Assembly (NCBI GenBank): GCA_032173965.1
Contig: CM063292.1
Location: 2,990,001-3,054,000, forward strand
Origin: Sitta carolinensis
Taxonomy: Eukaryota; Chordata; Aves; Passeriformes; Sittidae
DNA length: 64,000 bases
Reading direction: 5' to 3'
Shown here: piece after piece, positions 1-11,120 of the stretch
Layout of the letters: each line of letters begins with the position of its first letter
How positions within the stretch are numbered: position 1 is the stretch's first letter
Notes under the pieces: generated by a model
Told to the model about the DNA's origin: nothing
The model's input: only the letters and a program-made list of their open reading frames with translations
Database searches by the model: none
Position numbers and translations under genes: made by a program

Positions 1-420
1 CGGGAGAAGCTGCGCTGCCTGCGAGCGGGAGCGCGGGGCGGTCACTCCGCAGATCGAGCTCGGGGTTTGTGAACAGCAGGAGGAAAACTGGCAATGGCAA
101 GGTCATTTGCCCAGGAATTGCATAAACGCACCGATCCCCGGGGAAGAGGAGCCCCGGGATGGGCAGGGATTGGGATTGGGGAGAAGCTTGGTTTTGTTCT
201 TTTGCCAAGAGAGAGGAGGGAGGGAACGAAGAGCAAATCAGGGAGAAAACAGTGGGGGCAGAACTGAGTGACCCGGCCCGGGGAGAGCCCAGAGGAGCCC
301 GCGGAGGCGCCGCTCCGCCCTCCATCCCCCTGTCACCCCCCGAGCTCCCAGCTCAGCGCCACGGAGCGTGTGGAGCCGGAGGAAGGGAGCGAAATACGAA
401 CATCAGTGGAAAAACCGTTG
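1..420. promoter_or_regulatory. CpG-rich edge, possible CpG-island shore
   Basis: I count roughly 29 CpG dinucleotides in the first 420 bases, nine of them in the first 60, against almost none per 400 bases through most of the window. G+C is high and there is no repeat. This is what the flank of an unmethylated CpG island looks like, so a promoter may lie just outside the left edge. No TATA box, start codon context or splice site could be tied to a gene. Short open frames here have no recognisable protein content. The CpG density is seen directly; the island interpretation is inference. Confidence 0.45.
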
Positions 421-439
421 AAGACCAATCAAGAGCTAG

Positions 440-722
440 GAAAAAGAAAAAAAATTAAAAAAAAGGGGGGGGGGGAAAGAAAAAGGAAATTAGGGAAATT
501 AAAAAAAAAAAAAAAAGGAAAGGAAAAATATTTTGAAAAGGTAAGGAAATCGAGGAGAGGAAAAAGAGAAGAGAAGAGAAGAGAAGAGAAGAGAAGAGAA
601 GAGAAAGAAGAGAAGAGAAGAGAAGAGAAGAGAAGAGAAGAGAAGAGAAGAGAAGAGAAGAGAAGAGAAGAGAAGAGAAGAGAAGAGAAGACCATTAAAA
701 AAAGGAAAAGAAAATAAGAAAT

Positions 723-753
<31 letters not shown>
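440..753. repeat. (GAGAA)n microsatellite with flanking poly-A tracts
   Basis: A purine-only stretch contains an 11-base G run near 467-477, A-rich DNA, then about 25 copies of a GAGAA/AGAGA pentamer from 565 to 690. One extra-A slip at about 605 shifts the phase. A run of 28 A residues follows at 726-753. Open frames of 88-149 residues through here (Lys-Arg-Glu or Phe-Ser-Leu rich) are by-products of the array. Pure purine/pyrimidine asymmetry of this length can form triplex DNA. Confidence 0.95.
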
Positions 754-762
<9 letters not shown>

Positions 763-1114
763 GCTCAGCCTCCCCCACCCCACTCCCAACAAGACCTTTA
801 CACAGCAAAATATTTCCTAGGATAAGGATTTTCCCCCGTATCGTTTTCTCCTCTGGATCCTTGTAAAGCACGATAGGTTTGGGATTTTCCCCCGTCTGCC
901 CTTTCCCAGTGCCACTGGCATGAGCTCCCATGGGGATGCTGGTGTGACTCACTTTGCCCACAATCCCCGTGACAGCGACACCGGGGAGCCTGAAAAGGAC
1001 ACAAAATGGGAATAAACCAGCAAATCGGAGTTGGAGCGCCCGGAAAAGTGTCAGACAAAAACCGCTGGAGCCAGAATGGGCTTCCCCTTTATGAGACACT
1101 ACAAATTGCTGCTA
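754..1114. other. Unique non-coding DNA, moderate CpG
   Basis: The stretch is repeat-free with a moderate number of CpGs, including a group around 955-985 and another near 1040. No coding exon, RNA gene or mobile element could be recognised on either strand. Confidence 0.5.
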
Positions 1115-1700
1115 TGGACACTTTGGAGAGCTCTGAAATCCCCTCATTAGCTGCTTGATGCATTTGACATCCGAGCTCATTGTACCCCCGAGGCGCCCAA
1201 AAGCTGGGAAATCAAGTTTTATTGACCTAATAAAACGCACGCACGCAAAATTCAGGGGAAAAACTCAAGAATCGAGAAAGCCTAAATAAATCCTCTGACG
1301 AGTTGCTGGAGATTTTTCAAGGCTGTTTGAAACGGGGAGGAAACAAACTATTTACTCGTCAGAATGGGATTTTATTTTCAGGCTATTAGCCTTGTAGTAG
1401 GATTTCTTTATAAAAGAAACCGAGCACTCATTTGGGCTTAAAACTAACAGGCTGCCTTCGTTTCCATCCTCATGCTGTATTTTCCCCTCTTCCTTGATTC
1501 CTGCATTATGCAATAACTCAGATATTTTTTAGGAACAAAGGGGGGAATATAATGAGAAACACTACAGCGGCAGCGCGCGTTTGCTGCCCGCTAGCAGAGC
1601 GCTTTGCGTGTAAAATATATTTTATTTCCAGCCAAAACTAACGATCCCAACGTCCTACGTGATGGGAAGGGACGGATTTACAATGTGGCCATTGTGCGCC
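1115..1700. promoter_or_regulatory. Candidate conserved non-coding element, left cluster
   Basis: The block is repeat-free, A/T-rich, and keeps several CpGs. It is dense in homeodomain/CDX-like words: TTTTATTG near 1217, AATAAAAC near 1228, TTTATAAAA at 1407-1415 and ATTAG near 1146 and 1385. A 'tttatttccag' acceptor-like sequence ends at 1631 and is followed by open frames, but none encodes a protein I recognise. Base composition and the retained CpGs suggest selection; conservation cannot be judged from a single sequence. It could simply be unique intergenic DNA. Confidence 0.3.
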
Positions 1701-1835
1701 GGCTTGAGGAGATTTTTCTGTGCCTTAAAACATCACCTGGGAGGAGGTTCCTTGCTGCTCGGGCAGCAGCAGGGACTCGGCTGCTGGGGTTTCTGCCTTC
1801 TCTTCTTCTCGGTGAAAGAATAAAAAGAAAAGAAA

Positions 1836-1839
1836 AGAA

Positions 1840-1870
<31 letters not shown>

Positions 1871-1902
1871 ACTAACAAACAAATAAATAAACGAATAAAT
1901 AA
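1836..1902. repeat. (AAAT)n microsatellite
   Basis: An AAAT tetranucleotide array with interruptions (actaac, acga) starts inside A-rich sequence. It lies only about ten bases from the AAT-type array that follows, so the two form a compound microsatellite. Confidence 0.95.
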
Positions 1903-1912
1903 ATGACTAAAC

Positions 1913-1913
1913 T

Positions 1914-1948
<35 letters not shown>

Positions 1949-1949
1949 G

Positions 1950-2030
<81 letters not shown>
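1913..2030. repeat. Compound (AATGAT)n/(AAT)n microsatellite
   Basis: About nine copies of a hexamer AATGAT (1920-1974) pass without a break into about nineteen copies of AAT (1974-2030). The hexamer is two AAT units with one A-to-G change, so the array shows a homogenised variant beside its ancestor. The minus strand reads as a run of isoleucine codons, an artefact. Each hexamer carries a TGATAA GATA-like word. Confidence 0.95.
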
Positions 2031-2352
2031 TGACCTTCGTGATCGCTTTGACCCAGAAATCCAAACAATTCAGAATTCAGCTGAAGCCGCACTGGTGCTT
2101 TTAGCGCCCAGGGCAAATTTTGCTCTCTTAAAGCAGCGACTGTCGTGAGCGAAACAAATTTTTTTTTTTTTTTTTCGTAGCAGGTCCCTGTAATTTTTTT
2201 TTTTTTTTTTTTAACCAAAAACTCCAGTTCGGGGCCGTTTGGGGCATGGCTGTAAAATCGGGCTCCCTGTCCCGGATCAGCGGGGTTCTTGTCACCGTCC
2301 CTGAGTGCCACCGAGGCGGTAAATAAAAGTGGAGTTGAATAGTTGACTCCTT
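2031..2352. other. Unique non-coding DNA with two poly-T runs
   Basis: Runs of T lie near 2159-2175 and 2195-2212, in reach of slippage mutation. Otherwise the sequence is unique and moderately CpG-rich with no recognisable gene. Confidence 0.5.
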
Positions 2353-2370
2353 TAGATAAGGGCTTATCTA
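2353..2370. promoter_or_regulatory. Palindromic double GATA site
   Basis: TAGATAAG and CTTATCTA form perfect 8-bp inverted arms separated by GG, giving two convergent AGATAAG GATA-factor consensus sites. AGATAA is the classic high-affinity GATA core, and closely paired inverted sites can be bound by both zinc fingers or by two factors. The site sits in the CpG-richer left part of the window. Occupancy is inference. Confidence 0.4.
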
Positions 2371-5199
2371 CACAGCCATTAAACCCACACTCACCTCCTT
2401 AGCATAGGGAGAGGCTGGGGCTGTCAACTCCCAGAGGGAAATATTTATTTAGTCCCTTTTGGAACGGGAGGATTTAATCCCGGCTTGATGTGCCAGGAGA
2501 AACCCTTTGCTTGTTTTTGTTCGGTGGGTTGTAATTCTGTGGATTAAAATCCTTAGAATCTTGCTGTTTGCCCACAAAACAAATAAAAGATAATCTGGGC
2601 GGAGTGACTGAGGTGTTAATATACATTTTTAATAAACATGGACGTCTTTTTTGTAATTTCCTTTTAGTGAAGTTTATCTTTGGATCATGTACACAGGCTG
2701 TCCAAATAAACAAGTTTATATGTATTTTTTTAAAAAAAAATATGGAAAATAGGTGCCAATCCGGCTAACTCTCACCGAGGCTGGAGCAAGCTGAGTCAGG
2801 GCTGTGTGGTCCAGCAAAATTCAAATTAAAGTCGGCAGCGAGTGTCCCCTGGACCCGAGTGTCACCGGGATCAGGCCCTGGGGTGGTCACAGCACGGCAG
2901 GAGCTGCGGGAATCCCTCAGGACTGGCACCGGTGCCAGGCTTGCCTAACCCACGGTGTGAGGCTGCCGAACTGCATGGATTTAGTAGAATTGACAGGATT
3001 TAGGTCCCGATCCCGGATCCTCAGTTTTTTCTCCTTAGCAGAGTTTTATCGATTTAAGGATGCTCGTGTAGAGACCACAAATACCAGATTTTATTAAAAA
3101 GTAATAACGGCAGAAAAAAAAAAATCCAAACCATCCAAATCCAGGAGGTAACTAGAAAGATACTCTGCTATTTTACCTAATTCTTTTCTAATTTTGAAGT
3201 TTAATATGAAAACCGGCAACATTTGTTTTCCTTTTTATAGGTGAGGAAAGTGAGGCACCAGGGGAAAAAAAAAAAAAAAGAAGAGGATTATTGAAGGTGC
3301 AACTTCGGTGGCAGAGGGCAGGATTTAAACACAGCTTTATTTACATCCCAGCCTGGTGTGTTTAGACCAAAGCCACGCTGACTTGCAGGTAAATCCTGGT
3401 TCTTGCTGGAGCCGATGGAATTTTAGTGCTGCTTTTAGCGCTGAACAGCCTGGGAAGGGCTCGCTTGTTATTGATCCTGTCTGAGCAGCTCTCTGTGTTT
3501 TGTTTTATTTTAACATAAGCAAAGCTCCCAGCCCCGCCTGGGGCCTGGCCTTTGGAGTGGGGGGGCTGGAGAAAAACGGGAGTTTTGGTATGGTTTGGTT
3601 CGGGAGGAAGGGAAATAATCAGCTGCATTTTCAGACGGGGACTGCTGCAACCCGAGCCTCTTCCCTCCATTGAAACCGGGCTTTTACAGAAGGGCGCGCT
3701 TTTTGATCTGCCCATAAAAATACAATTCTGCTGGCAGCAGAATGCATGGAAGCAGCAGAGTGAGTTATTCCCGTGGAAGCCGAGTCATGACTTTCCATGA
3801 CAGGACACAGTCATTATCCAGGGCTTAGGCAGGAGCAGGAATCTCACACGCCTCAACCCCAGTGTAATGGAGCCACGGTACAGGTAGGCTTTTCTCAGGA
3901 GCTGTCAGCTCTGAGGATAAAGAGATGGATAAAAGATGATAAAGAGCTTTATCATCTCCACAGCCCCACGATGAGCCCAAAATCCAGAGCAGCAGAAAGC
4001 AGAGGGGAAAAAAAATTGCCACTGAGTTAAGCGAGAAAGATGAGAAATCTCTCGATAAAACAGCAATATTGCACTGCAGCTGTTTTTTGGCCAGTTGCTG
4101 TCGAGGGTTTGCTACAATTTAGGGGCAGGGATCTCCTCGGCTTCCTCACTAGAGGAAAAATTCTGCCAGGCAGAATTGCAGCACCCGGGCATCCTCCCAC
4201 GGCGGTGGCGGCGAGATTTGGGGGCACCTGGTTCTGCACGAGGAATTTTTTAGGTCCAACCTTCCAAGGTGTCCTCTGAGAGCTGTGGGAAGTGAGGAGC
4301 CAGAGGAGGGGGGCACAGTGAGGGGCTGCTCCCCCCTGCCCACCTTTGCAGGTGGCCGCTGTCCCATCTGTCACCTCCCCGTGTTTATCCAGCGCTCCCG
4401 GTGCTGTGAGCCGGGTGATCGGTCAGTAAAATCGAGCTGCAATTGGGTTTTCTCGCCCAAAATGTCATTCCCGAGGGCCTCCGCTCTGTGCTCCCCTAAA
4501 GCCGCTCCCCTTCTGGTCCTCTCCTGCGGTTGGTCTTGGCAAAGGCGCTAAAAAGGAGCGAATGGGCCAATAAGTGGTTTATTGCCACCGGATTTGGGAT
4601 CCGCAGCGACCCTGAGAGGTCCCCCTGCAGTGTTAACCCTCGGCCTCCTTCAGAAAGGTCTATTTCAGACAATTCTGTGCTTTCGAAGAAGAAAAAAAAA
4701 TCGAGGTAAGACATCAACTCTGCTGCCACTCTGTATTTCAGGCTGACTTGCTGAGTGCAACACAAGCCAGCTGGAATTCCGAAGGCGCAAGGTGATTTCA
4801 TGTATATATATATATATTGTCCCTTGAGCTGTAAGAAAAACCCTCAAAACTAAAAGAAAATTGAATTTTAAAATCCGGAGATTTGCTGTCTAAGCAATGA
4901 GAAGGGAGAAGAAATGAGCAAAGAGACGGAGCAGCGATTCTGGTTCCCATAAGCGCCCGTCTCCGAATTAACGGAATTATTATTATTAATTACGATCCTT
5001 AGGATGAATTTCCCTGCTTTTCTCCTCGCGCAGGTGTTCTCTGGCCTGGGGATGGGCTGGAGCATCCAGCCGGGAGCGGGCAGGGCTCTGCTCCACCTGC
5101 CTCACCGCCGCTCCCGGCTGGACCCTCTAGTGGAGTCCCGGAGCATTTTCCCTCGGAAAAAAAAAAAAAAAAAAATCGGGAAAAGACTTTTAAATACAA
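2371..5199. other. Unique, moderately CpG-rich non-coding DNA
   Basis: No repeat family or gene is recognised in this 2.8-kb stretch. CpG is clearly above the window average around 4,180-4,560 and 5,030-5,160. An AT-rich part at 2,610-2,745 is reminiscent of a transcript end, but no gene leads into it. Small simple repeats are a poly-A at 3266-3279, a (TA)n at 4803-4818 and a poly-A at 5157-5175. TGAGTCAT-like and GATA-like words occur near 3,780 and 3,925. Open frames here are under 120 codons and look random. Confidence 0.5.
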
Positions 5200-5720
5200 C
5201 TTCCATCTTCGCCAAGCACTTTTCCCAGGTTTATTTAAATTAAGTTTTAAAAACACGACATAAAACAGAAGGCTTCTGGAGCAAACACCTTTTTGCCTCG
5301 TGGGAAGAAAGCTGGATGTATTTTTCATTTTCCAGGCATGGAAATTCCAGCCTAAAGCAAAGGACTGAAGAAGAGTGAATATATTTTGATTATGTTTTAT
5401 AACTGCATGGATCTTATTAAAAGTAATCTTCCTAAAATAATTCCCAGCACTCATAAAATGAGAAAATCTTGTGAACAGGACCAGCTCATTATTCAGGGGC
5501 ATGAAATTTGAACAATCAATGAAAAAAAGAGGAAAAAAACATCTCCAGTTTGCTTCCTACCATCCTCACTCTGAATTTTAAGCCAGTCACAGTTACAAAA
5601 CAAGTATATAAAGTTACAAAAGCTCTGCCCAGATTTAAAGCAATGATAGTGACAGCACTTGCTTGGAAAAAGGAAATCCAACATTGAGGGAAATGTTTAT
5701 ATTATGCCTTAGAATTTAAA
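5200..5720. promoter_or_regulatory. Candidate conserved non-coding element
   Basis: This repeat-free, A/T-rich block has many short TTTAAA/TTTATA/AATAAT words, including TTATTTAAATTAAG near 5233 and GATTATGTTTTATAAC near 5387. It has no simple repeat and no CR1 similarity. The texture matches enhancer-type non-coding DNA rather than decayed transposons. The claim rests on composition and motif density only. Confidence 0.28.
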
Positions 5721-6512
5721 CAACTGGTTTTTTTTTTTTATCCTGAAACAGCCGTGGATTTTTCTTTCTTTTCAACAGAGTAAATGACACATCTGAGAGG
5801 TGTGGGGGAGAACAGTCCAGGGCTGAGTGTTTAATGATGGGCAGTGGGGAGAAGGAAAGAGGAAAACAGTGATAACTTATATCCAGATTAGAAAAACCCA
5901 AATCAAAACCACAAAAATAAACCCAATTAAAAAAATAATAATAAAACCCACAAAAGCCCAATAAACAACACCACAAACAAGTGTGATTACTTCTCTACTG
6001 ATCCCAAAACAAACAAAAAAAAATAAAAAGCTGTAGATGCCTTATCTCATGGATATATCCACGGAGCTCTGCTCCACAGCTGTCCCAAAGTGGTGACAGC
6101 TCAAGGAAAGGTCACTGTTGAATTACTCTGGGTCAGGAGGACCCAAGAAGATTCAAATCAGATTCAGACACTGATAGGATTTTCCAGGCTCTTTGCAAGT
6201 GCCAAGATCAGCTTGTGACCATGTGTTGGGATATTTTTAGATGTTTTTTCCCCTTTTTTTTTTTGTGTTCTAATGTCAGGTTTTTGCTCCTCAGATAACA
6301 CCACTGTGCATGGTGTCCCCTGGCACCACAGCCCGGTCTGAATCCCACTCCCAGCCCACACCAGGCACCAGACATCACCTTTGCTGCACACCTGGGGCAG
6401 GTGTGGAGCGGTGGGCAGCAGCTGACAGCCCAGCTCCCCTCCTCAGAAGGGAGCTCAGCTCCTCCTCTTTGCAGCCAGGGAGGGAGGAGGCAGAGTGTGG
6501 AGCACAGAGTGA
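5721..6512. other. Unique non-coding DNA
   Basis: Apart from T-rich and A-rich runs (5727-5737, 5880-6030, 6250-6263) I see no gene, RNA or mobile element. The last 200 bases become GC-richer towards the CR1 block that follows. Confidence 0.5.
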
Positions 6513-7135
6513 GCAGGCTTGGAAAAGACCTCAGGGCACTGAGCCCAGCCACTCCCCAGCACTGACCCTCATCCCACGCCTTTACAACCTTTAGGTCCTT
6601 GCACCACTGCCCTGGGCACTCTGCTCCAATGCTTTAAATCCCTTTCTGTGAGGAAGTTTTCCTTACTAGCCACCCTGAGGCCGTTCCCTCTCCTCCTGGC
6701 CCTGGCATGAGACCCCCAATCCCCCCATGTCCCCTGCTGTCAGGGGGTTGTGCAGAACCAGGAATGCCCCTGAGCCTCCTGTGCTCCAGCTGAGCCCCTG
6801 GGCTGCCCCTGGATCCCTGGGAGTGTCCAAGGCCAGGCTGGACAGGGCTTGGTGTCCTGGGACAGTGGGAGCTGTCCCTGGGAACGGGAGGAGTTTTCAG
6901 GTCCTTCCCAATCCATCCCAGCCCATTCTGTAATTCCATTTTCCTGCTGGCAGAACAGGATGGATTCTAAACACTCCCACCCTGGATTCCTGCACTTTGG
7001 CACTGTGGGGTTCTGTTGTGCAGAGCCAGAAATGCCCCCTGAGCCTCCTGTGCTCCAGCTGAGCCCTTCCCAGATCCTTCAACCTCTCCTGGAGCTCCAG
7101 CCCCTTCCCACCTCCATTCCCTTCCAGAGCAGCTT
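6513..7135 (-). mobile_element. CR1 LINE 3' fragment, antisense, split by a second CR1
   Basis: Read on the minus strand this is the 3' non-coding part of an avian CR1 retroposon. The plus strand shows the familiar antisense landmarks in order: 'ggcttggaaaagacctc', 'ccctgggcactctgctccaatgc', 'gtgaggaagttttccttac', then 'ctgagcctcctgtgctccag' and the Leu/Ser-rich 'cttcaacctctcctgg' part. The element is interrupted between about 6798 and 7014 by another CR1 copy in the opposite direction. The segment 6747-6797 is repeated at 7015-7066 across the interruption. CR1 is a non-LTR retroposon that is usually 5'-truncated, as here; no reverse transcriptase frame remains. Confidence 0.85.
6796..6942 (+). 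mobile_element. CR1 LINE 3' end nested in another CR1
   Basis: The sequence 'ggctgcccctggatccctgg', 'gtccaaggccaggctggacagggcttgg', 'gacagtgggagctgtccc' and 'ttcaggtccttcccaatccatcccagcccattctgtaattcc' is the typical terminal 150 bases of a CR1 copy in plus orientation, ending in the usual ATTCTATG-like tail. It lies inside the antisense CR1 at 6513-7135, so it inserted later or was placed there by a local rearrangement. Confidence 0.85.
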
Positions 7136-8749
7136 CTCCTCTTTCCCAGTCCCTCACACTCCAGGGCAGTTCTCAGAACAGCTGGATGCACCAAGCCTGG
7201 AGGTTGCAGGACAGCAGTAGCAGAAACAATCATGTTCTAACCCCCTCACCTTCTCTTTGCAAAGGTCTCCAGGCCAGAGCAGCTCCCCTTCTGCAGCTTT
7301 TGGCATTAAACATTCCCACTCGTTTCATGCTTTGTTTGTTTAGTTGTAGGAGGAGAAAACCAGCGTTCTTCCCCATTATCAGAGAAGGAACAGTGGCAGG
7401 AAATTAGGTCACCAAAACCACCCTGCTGTTTGGAGAAGGGGTTCTGCTCCGTAAGGAATTTCCACAGGAGAAAAGAAGTATCCCAAGCAGAGGAGCTGCC
7501 TCCTTTGTTCCATCTCAGGCCCCCTTCCCAGCTCTCTGCCATGGATCCAATTACCCTTCCCTGGGAACAAGCTGTGGCTCTAAATTAAATCAAATCGTTT
7601 ATTTGTCTGGGGCAGCTTTGCTCAGACAGCGAGGGGTTCCTGGGGAAGCTGCTGCTGTGTGAAAGGACATTTTTGCCACTGTCACCTCTGTTAGGAAAAA
7701 GTGAGGCATGACTGTGTCCGACTGGCATCCCTGCTCTGGGGCCTTTTTCTATCCATGCTCCCATCCAGGATGGGTTCTCTTTGTTTTCTTGGCGCCATTT
7801 TCCCATCTCATTTCCCAGCCTTGTGGATTTTTTGTGCTGGTGACATATCTTCAGGCACCCCAATCCATCTTCTTCTCAATGTTTGATTTCTTCCAGGCCT
7901 CTTCAGAACAGAATCTTGTGAATTCATCTCCTTTTTTATAACAGGCTGAAAGGAAGGAGAGAGTTTTCCATCCATTTTGAGAGTGAAATAAGCCCCTCAG
8001 TGCCTGTCCAGCCTTTCTCCAGCAAGGCCACTTCACTGGGGACATGCCCCAAAACTGCATCAGAGCTTTATTTTGGGTTTTTAAAACTTCCAACTTTTTC
8101 TATGTCTGCTCCATTTTTGATGGGAACTCACCTACAACGGTGTTTGGATTTCAAGTGTTGGGGTGGTCTCCCTGTTTATAGCCTAGAATGGGGTTTATTA
8201 TCTGTGTTTATATATATAAAGTATATTATAAAACATAAGAATATATATTTGATCCTGGGGACACTGGAAGGAGCTCATCAGGCCTTCCTAACAAGAATTC
8301 ATCAAGGGATGAGATGTGATGGAGGTTTCTGAGGATGTTATTGGAAATAAGGCACTGCCTGCGTCACCAAACAAGCATTGAGACCTCCTGGAGAATCCCC
8401 ATTTTTGAGGATTGCAGTGATTCCCATAATCTGCTGCTGAAAAATGCAAGTGCCACCAGGGCAGATGGAGAGAGAGGATCCAGACAGGAAATTTCCAGCA
8501 AACCTGAACCATCCTTAAGGCAAAAGTAAATTTGAAAAGACAGAGACCTGCAGCCCCAAAGAAGGAACTTGAGGAGGTGATTGCCCTCCTGAGCACCAGG
8601 GAAAATTAGCAGCACACATCATCCAGGTTTGCCTTTATTTCAGTGATTTTTCCCCATCCTAATCCACATTTCCAGAACTTGCAGCAGTCGTGCCGCTGGA
8701 AGCATGGAGAGATGGAGAATTAGAGACACATTTTGGGCACGAGCTCCTG
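7136..8749. other. Unique non-coding DNA
   Basis: There is no gene or clear repeat here. An AT-rich patch with ATATAT words lies at 8206-8252. Open frames up to 110 codons occur but have no recognisable protein similarity and none is flanked by convincing splice sites. Confidence 0.5.
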
Positions 8750-8905
8750 CTTCTGTGTTGGGTTAATTAGTGGTTTGTTAGTATGTTAAGTGCTCTGCAC
8801 ATTGACCTCAGGCTGGTTGTCTCTAATAAACAAAAGCAGCTCTCCAGCACCAGGTAACCACTGATTTCCCAGGGACTGTAACCTGACTAACGAGCACTGA
8901 GCTAC
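8750..8905. promoter_or_regulatory. Candidate regulatory element with TTAATTAG core
   Basis: The block is repeat-free. It carries a homeodomain-type TTAATTAG at 8763-8770, TTGACCTCA (nuclear-receptor half-site) near 8802, and CTCTAATAAACAAAAGC (FOX-like) near 8822. Function is inferred from motif density alone. Confidence 0.25.
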
Positions 8906-10984
8906 CCAGGCTCCCATCTGGCCAAAAAGTGAGAAAATCCTTTTATTTTAAGGAAATAACAAAAACGGTTATTAGAACAATCTCAAGTCTAATTTAAAAC
9001 CTGAAGTCTGGGATAGTTTAAAACATGTTTCTTTCCAATAAACTCCCCCGAAGCTGAAGGGATTTTTTTGGACCGTGGTCTGATGACGGTGAATTTTGTT
9101 TCTGTGGTAAAGTTCATCAAGAAAGAATTCACCTTTTGTAGGAAACCCCACTTTGATCAGGAAATGCGTTTTTGCCAATGTTAAGTCCAGCTAGACAGGC
9201 TCTTGTCAGGAAGTAGGATAGGGCCAGGCTGAAAATCCAAGACTTTTTCCCTTTCCTGTTAGGATGTCCTTGCATTGACAGGTTATAAAGCTGAAACACG
9301 CTCTGAAAAAAAAAAAAAAACAAAACCTCAAAACCCCACAGCAACACAGAGAAATGGCTCTTGGGTGACCCAATGGCCTGGCTCTGATTTTTTTTCCATG
9401 GGATTTAGGAAGAATTGCAAAGGCTGCAAGCTTTTGCAGAAGGACTGCTGCAAGTTGCAAGCAAGGCTGGCTGTGCTGGCTGCCAGGAGTTTTGAGAGGA
9501 TCCCTGGAAACACATTTGGTTTTAATCAGGCCCCTGCACTGCGGAACATCCTGTTTGTCTACACTTATTATTACTGACAAATTATCCTCCTCCAAATCTC
9601 AGGGAGCATTCACTTTATCCTCACATTAAACCTGATTGGAAACAGTAGGTTTAATTGGACTCAGCATGAGGCCCAGTCGTAAACTGCACCAGTTCCTTGT
9701 TTTATTGTGGCATTCCCTGGATGTGTGAAAATACCATATTTCATATACAGGGCCCAGCTTGCTACTGCCAGGGCTGTCACAGACAATGCCCAGACACCCT
9801 GGGCTACAGGAGCACCCTCTGCCCACTCCCAGCTGGGAAAAACTGGCCATTCCCAGTGCAGAAAATATGTCATTCCAGATCTGGACCAAAATTCTGAGCG
9901 TTGTCTTCATCACTAAGTGGGCTGCAGCACTCAGAGCCTGCTGTGCACCAGCTGAGCCTCGGAGTTTGAGGGGGATGGAGGAGTGTGGATCATCCTCTCA
10001 CTGCTCTTGCTGAGAAGTGTGAGCATCCTCTTCTTCCCCCCATCAGCTCCTTCCTGGGAAAAGCCCAGGAAACTTGAGTGCTTCAGTTGGTTCTTTTTGG
10101 AGCTCGTGCCAAGGGTTGATTATTTGGGAAAGAGGTGAAACCTTTCAGCCCTGGAGGAGCCCACCATGGCTGGACTGATGGTGATTGTAGGGTCACGTGC
10201 TTGGCTGGTGCTTGGAGATCTTCCCAACATCTCTGGCTTTCCCTTGCTGGGGGTGACCCTCCAGCAGCTGTGGCTCGTCCAGATGTGCACTGCAGGGAAG
10301 TCCAGGTGTTTCCAGATCAGGGAGAAAGCCAGGTGAGGTGTCAGGTAGTGGCAATCTTGAGTGGAAGCCCTGGAAAGGAGCTCGTGCCTGAGAGATTCTG
10401 GCAGGAGCTGAACTATTGAACAGCTTCTTTCCAATGTCCTGGGTGTGGAAAAGCATGAGACAGCATGATGTGCCTGGGGTGCAGAGGAAGGGGGAAAAAC
10501 AAACCAGCAGAAGACAAACAGACAACCCAACCCCTTTGCTATTCATGTTTACACAGTTTGGGATTGTTCAGAAAGTGTGTGATCTGCTGAAATTCAGCTT
10601 TTCATGAGAGTGTGGTCTCTCCCAAGTGGGTAAAAAACCATTTATCTTGGTATAAATATTATTTTATGCCCAACTCAAATGGCATTTACATTTTCCATGC
10701 CTGTAACTATCTTGTTCTGGAAAAAAAAAAATCCTAGATTTCTGCGTTTGTCCAGTTTAGGAAGGTGTGTTTTACAAAAAAACATTTCTTCTGTAAATGA
10801 TAAAAACCTCACATGGATTGTTGATAAAGGCTCCTTACCCGAAAAACAAACAAATAAACAAAAACCAGACTACAGACAGAAAAGGAGTTGCAAAAGCAAT
10901 AAACATCTGCAGGATGGAGACTTGTTCCAAACTGTGCTAGAGCACGAATCTCAAACCTTTCTTCTAAATTGTCTTTGACAAAAT
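8906..10984. other. Unique non-coding DNA
   Basis: The stretch contains a poly-A at 9306-9320 but no recognisable exon or mobile element. Open frames up to 136 codons (minus strand near 10.1-10.5 kb) look random in composition. Confidence 0.5.
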
Positions 10985-11120
10985 CTGTGTCTTATGTGTG
11001 ACAAACAGCATCACTGTGATGCTCCTTCCAGCGACACAAAATCTCCCACTCATCACAAAATGTTAATCACCTTTGACCTGTAGATTGCAGCTTAATCAGC
11101 TCCTCATTGTTTTTTTTTTG
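10985..11120. promoter_or_regulatory. Candidate regulatory element with TCF-type site
   Basis: CACCTTTGACCTG at about 11069-11080 contains a CTTTGA core as bound by TCF/LEF factors overlapping a TGACCT nuclear-receptor half-site. TTAATCA words flank it on both sides. The block is free of repeats. Function is inference. Confidence 0.25.

Noticed and set aside
268..717. 149-codon Lys-Arg-Glu-rich frame
   Set aside because: Product of the GAGAA microsatellite.
1632..1740. Coding exon after an acceptor-like sequence
   Set aside because: Two frames are open but neither peptide resembles a known family, and no donor site clearly closes it.
2610..2745. 3' end of a transcript
   Set aside because: AT-rich with AATAAA-like words, but no gene leads into it.
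8448..8463. CTCF-like word (CCACCAGGG)
   Set aside because: Breaks from the consensus at the next position; too weak to call an insulator.
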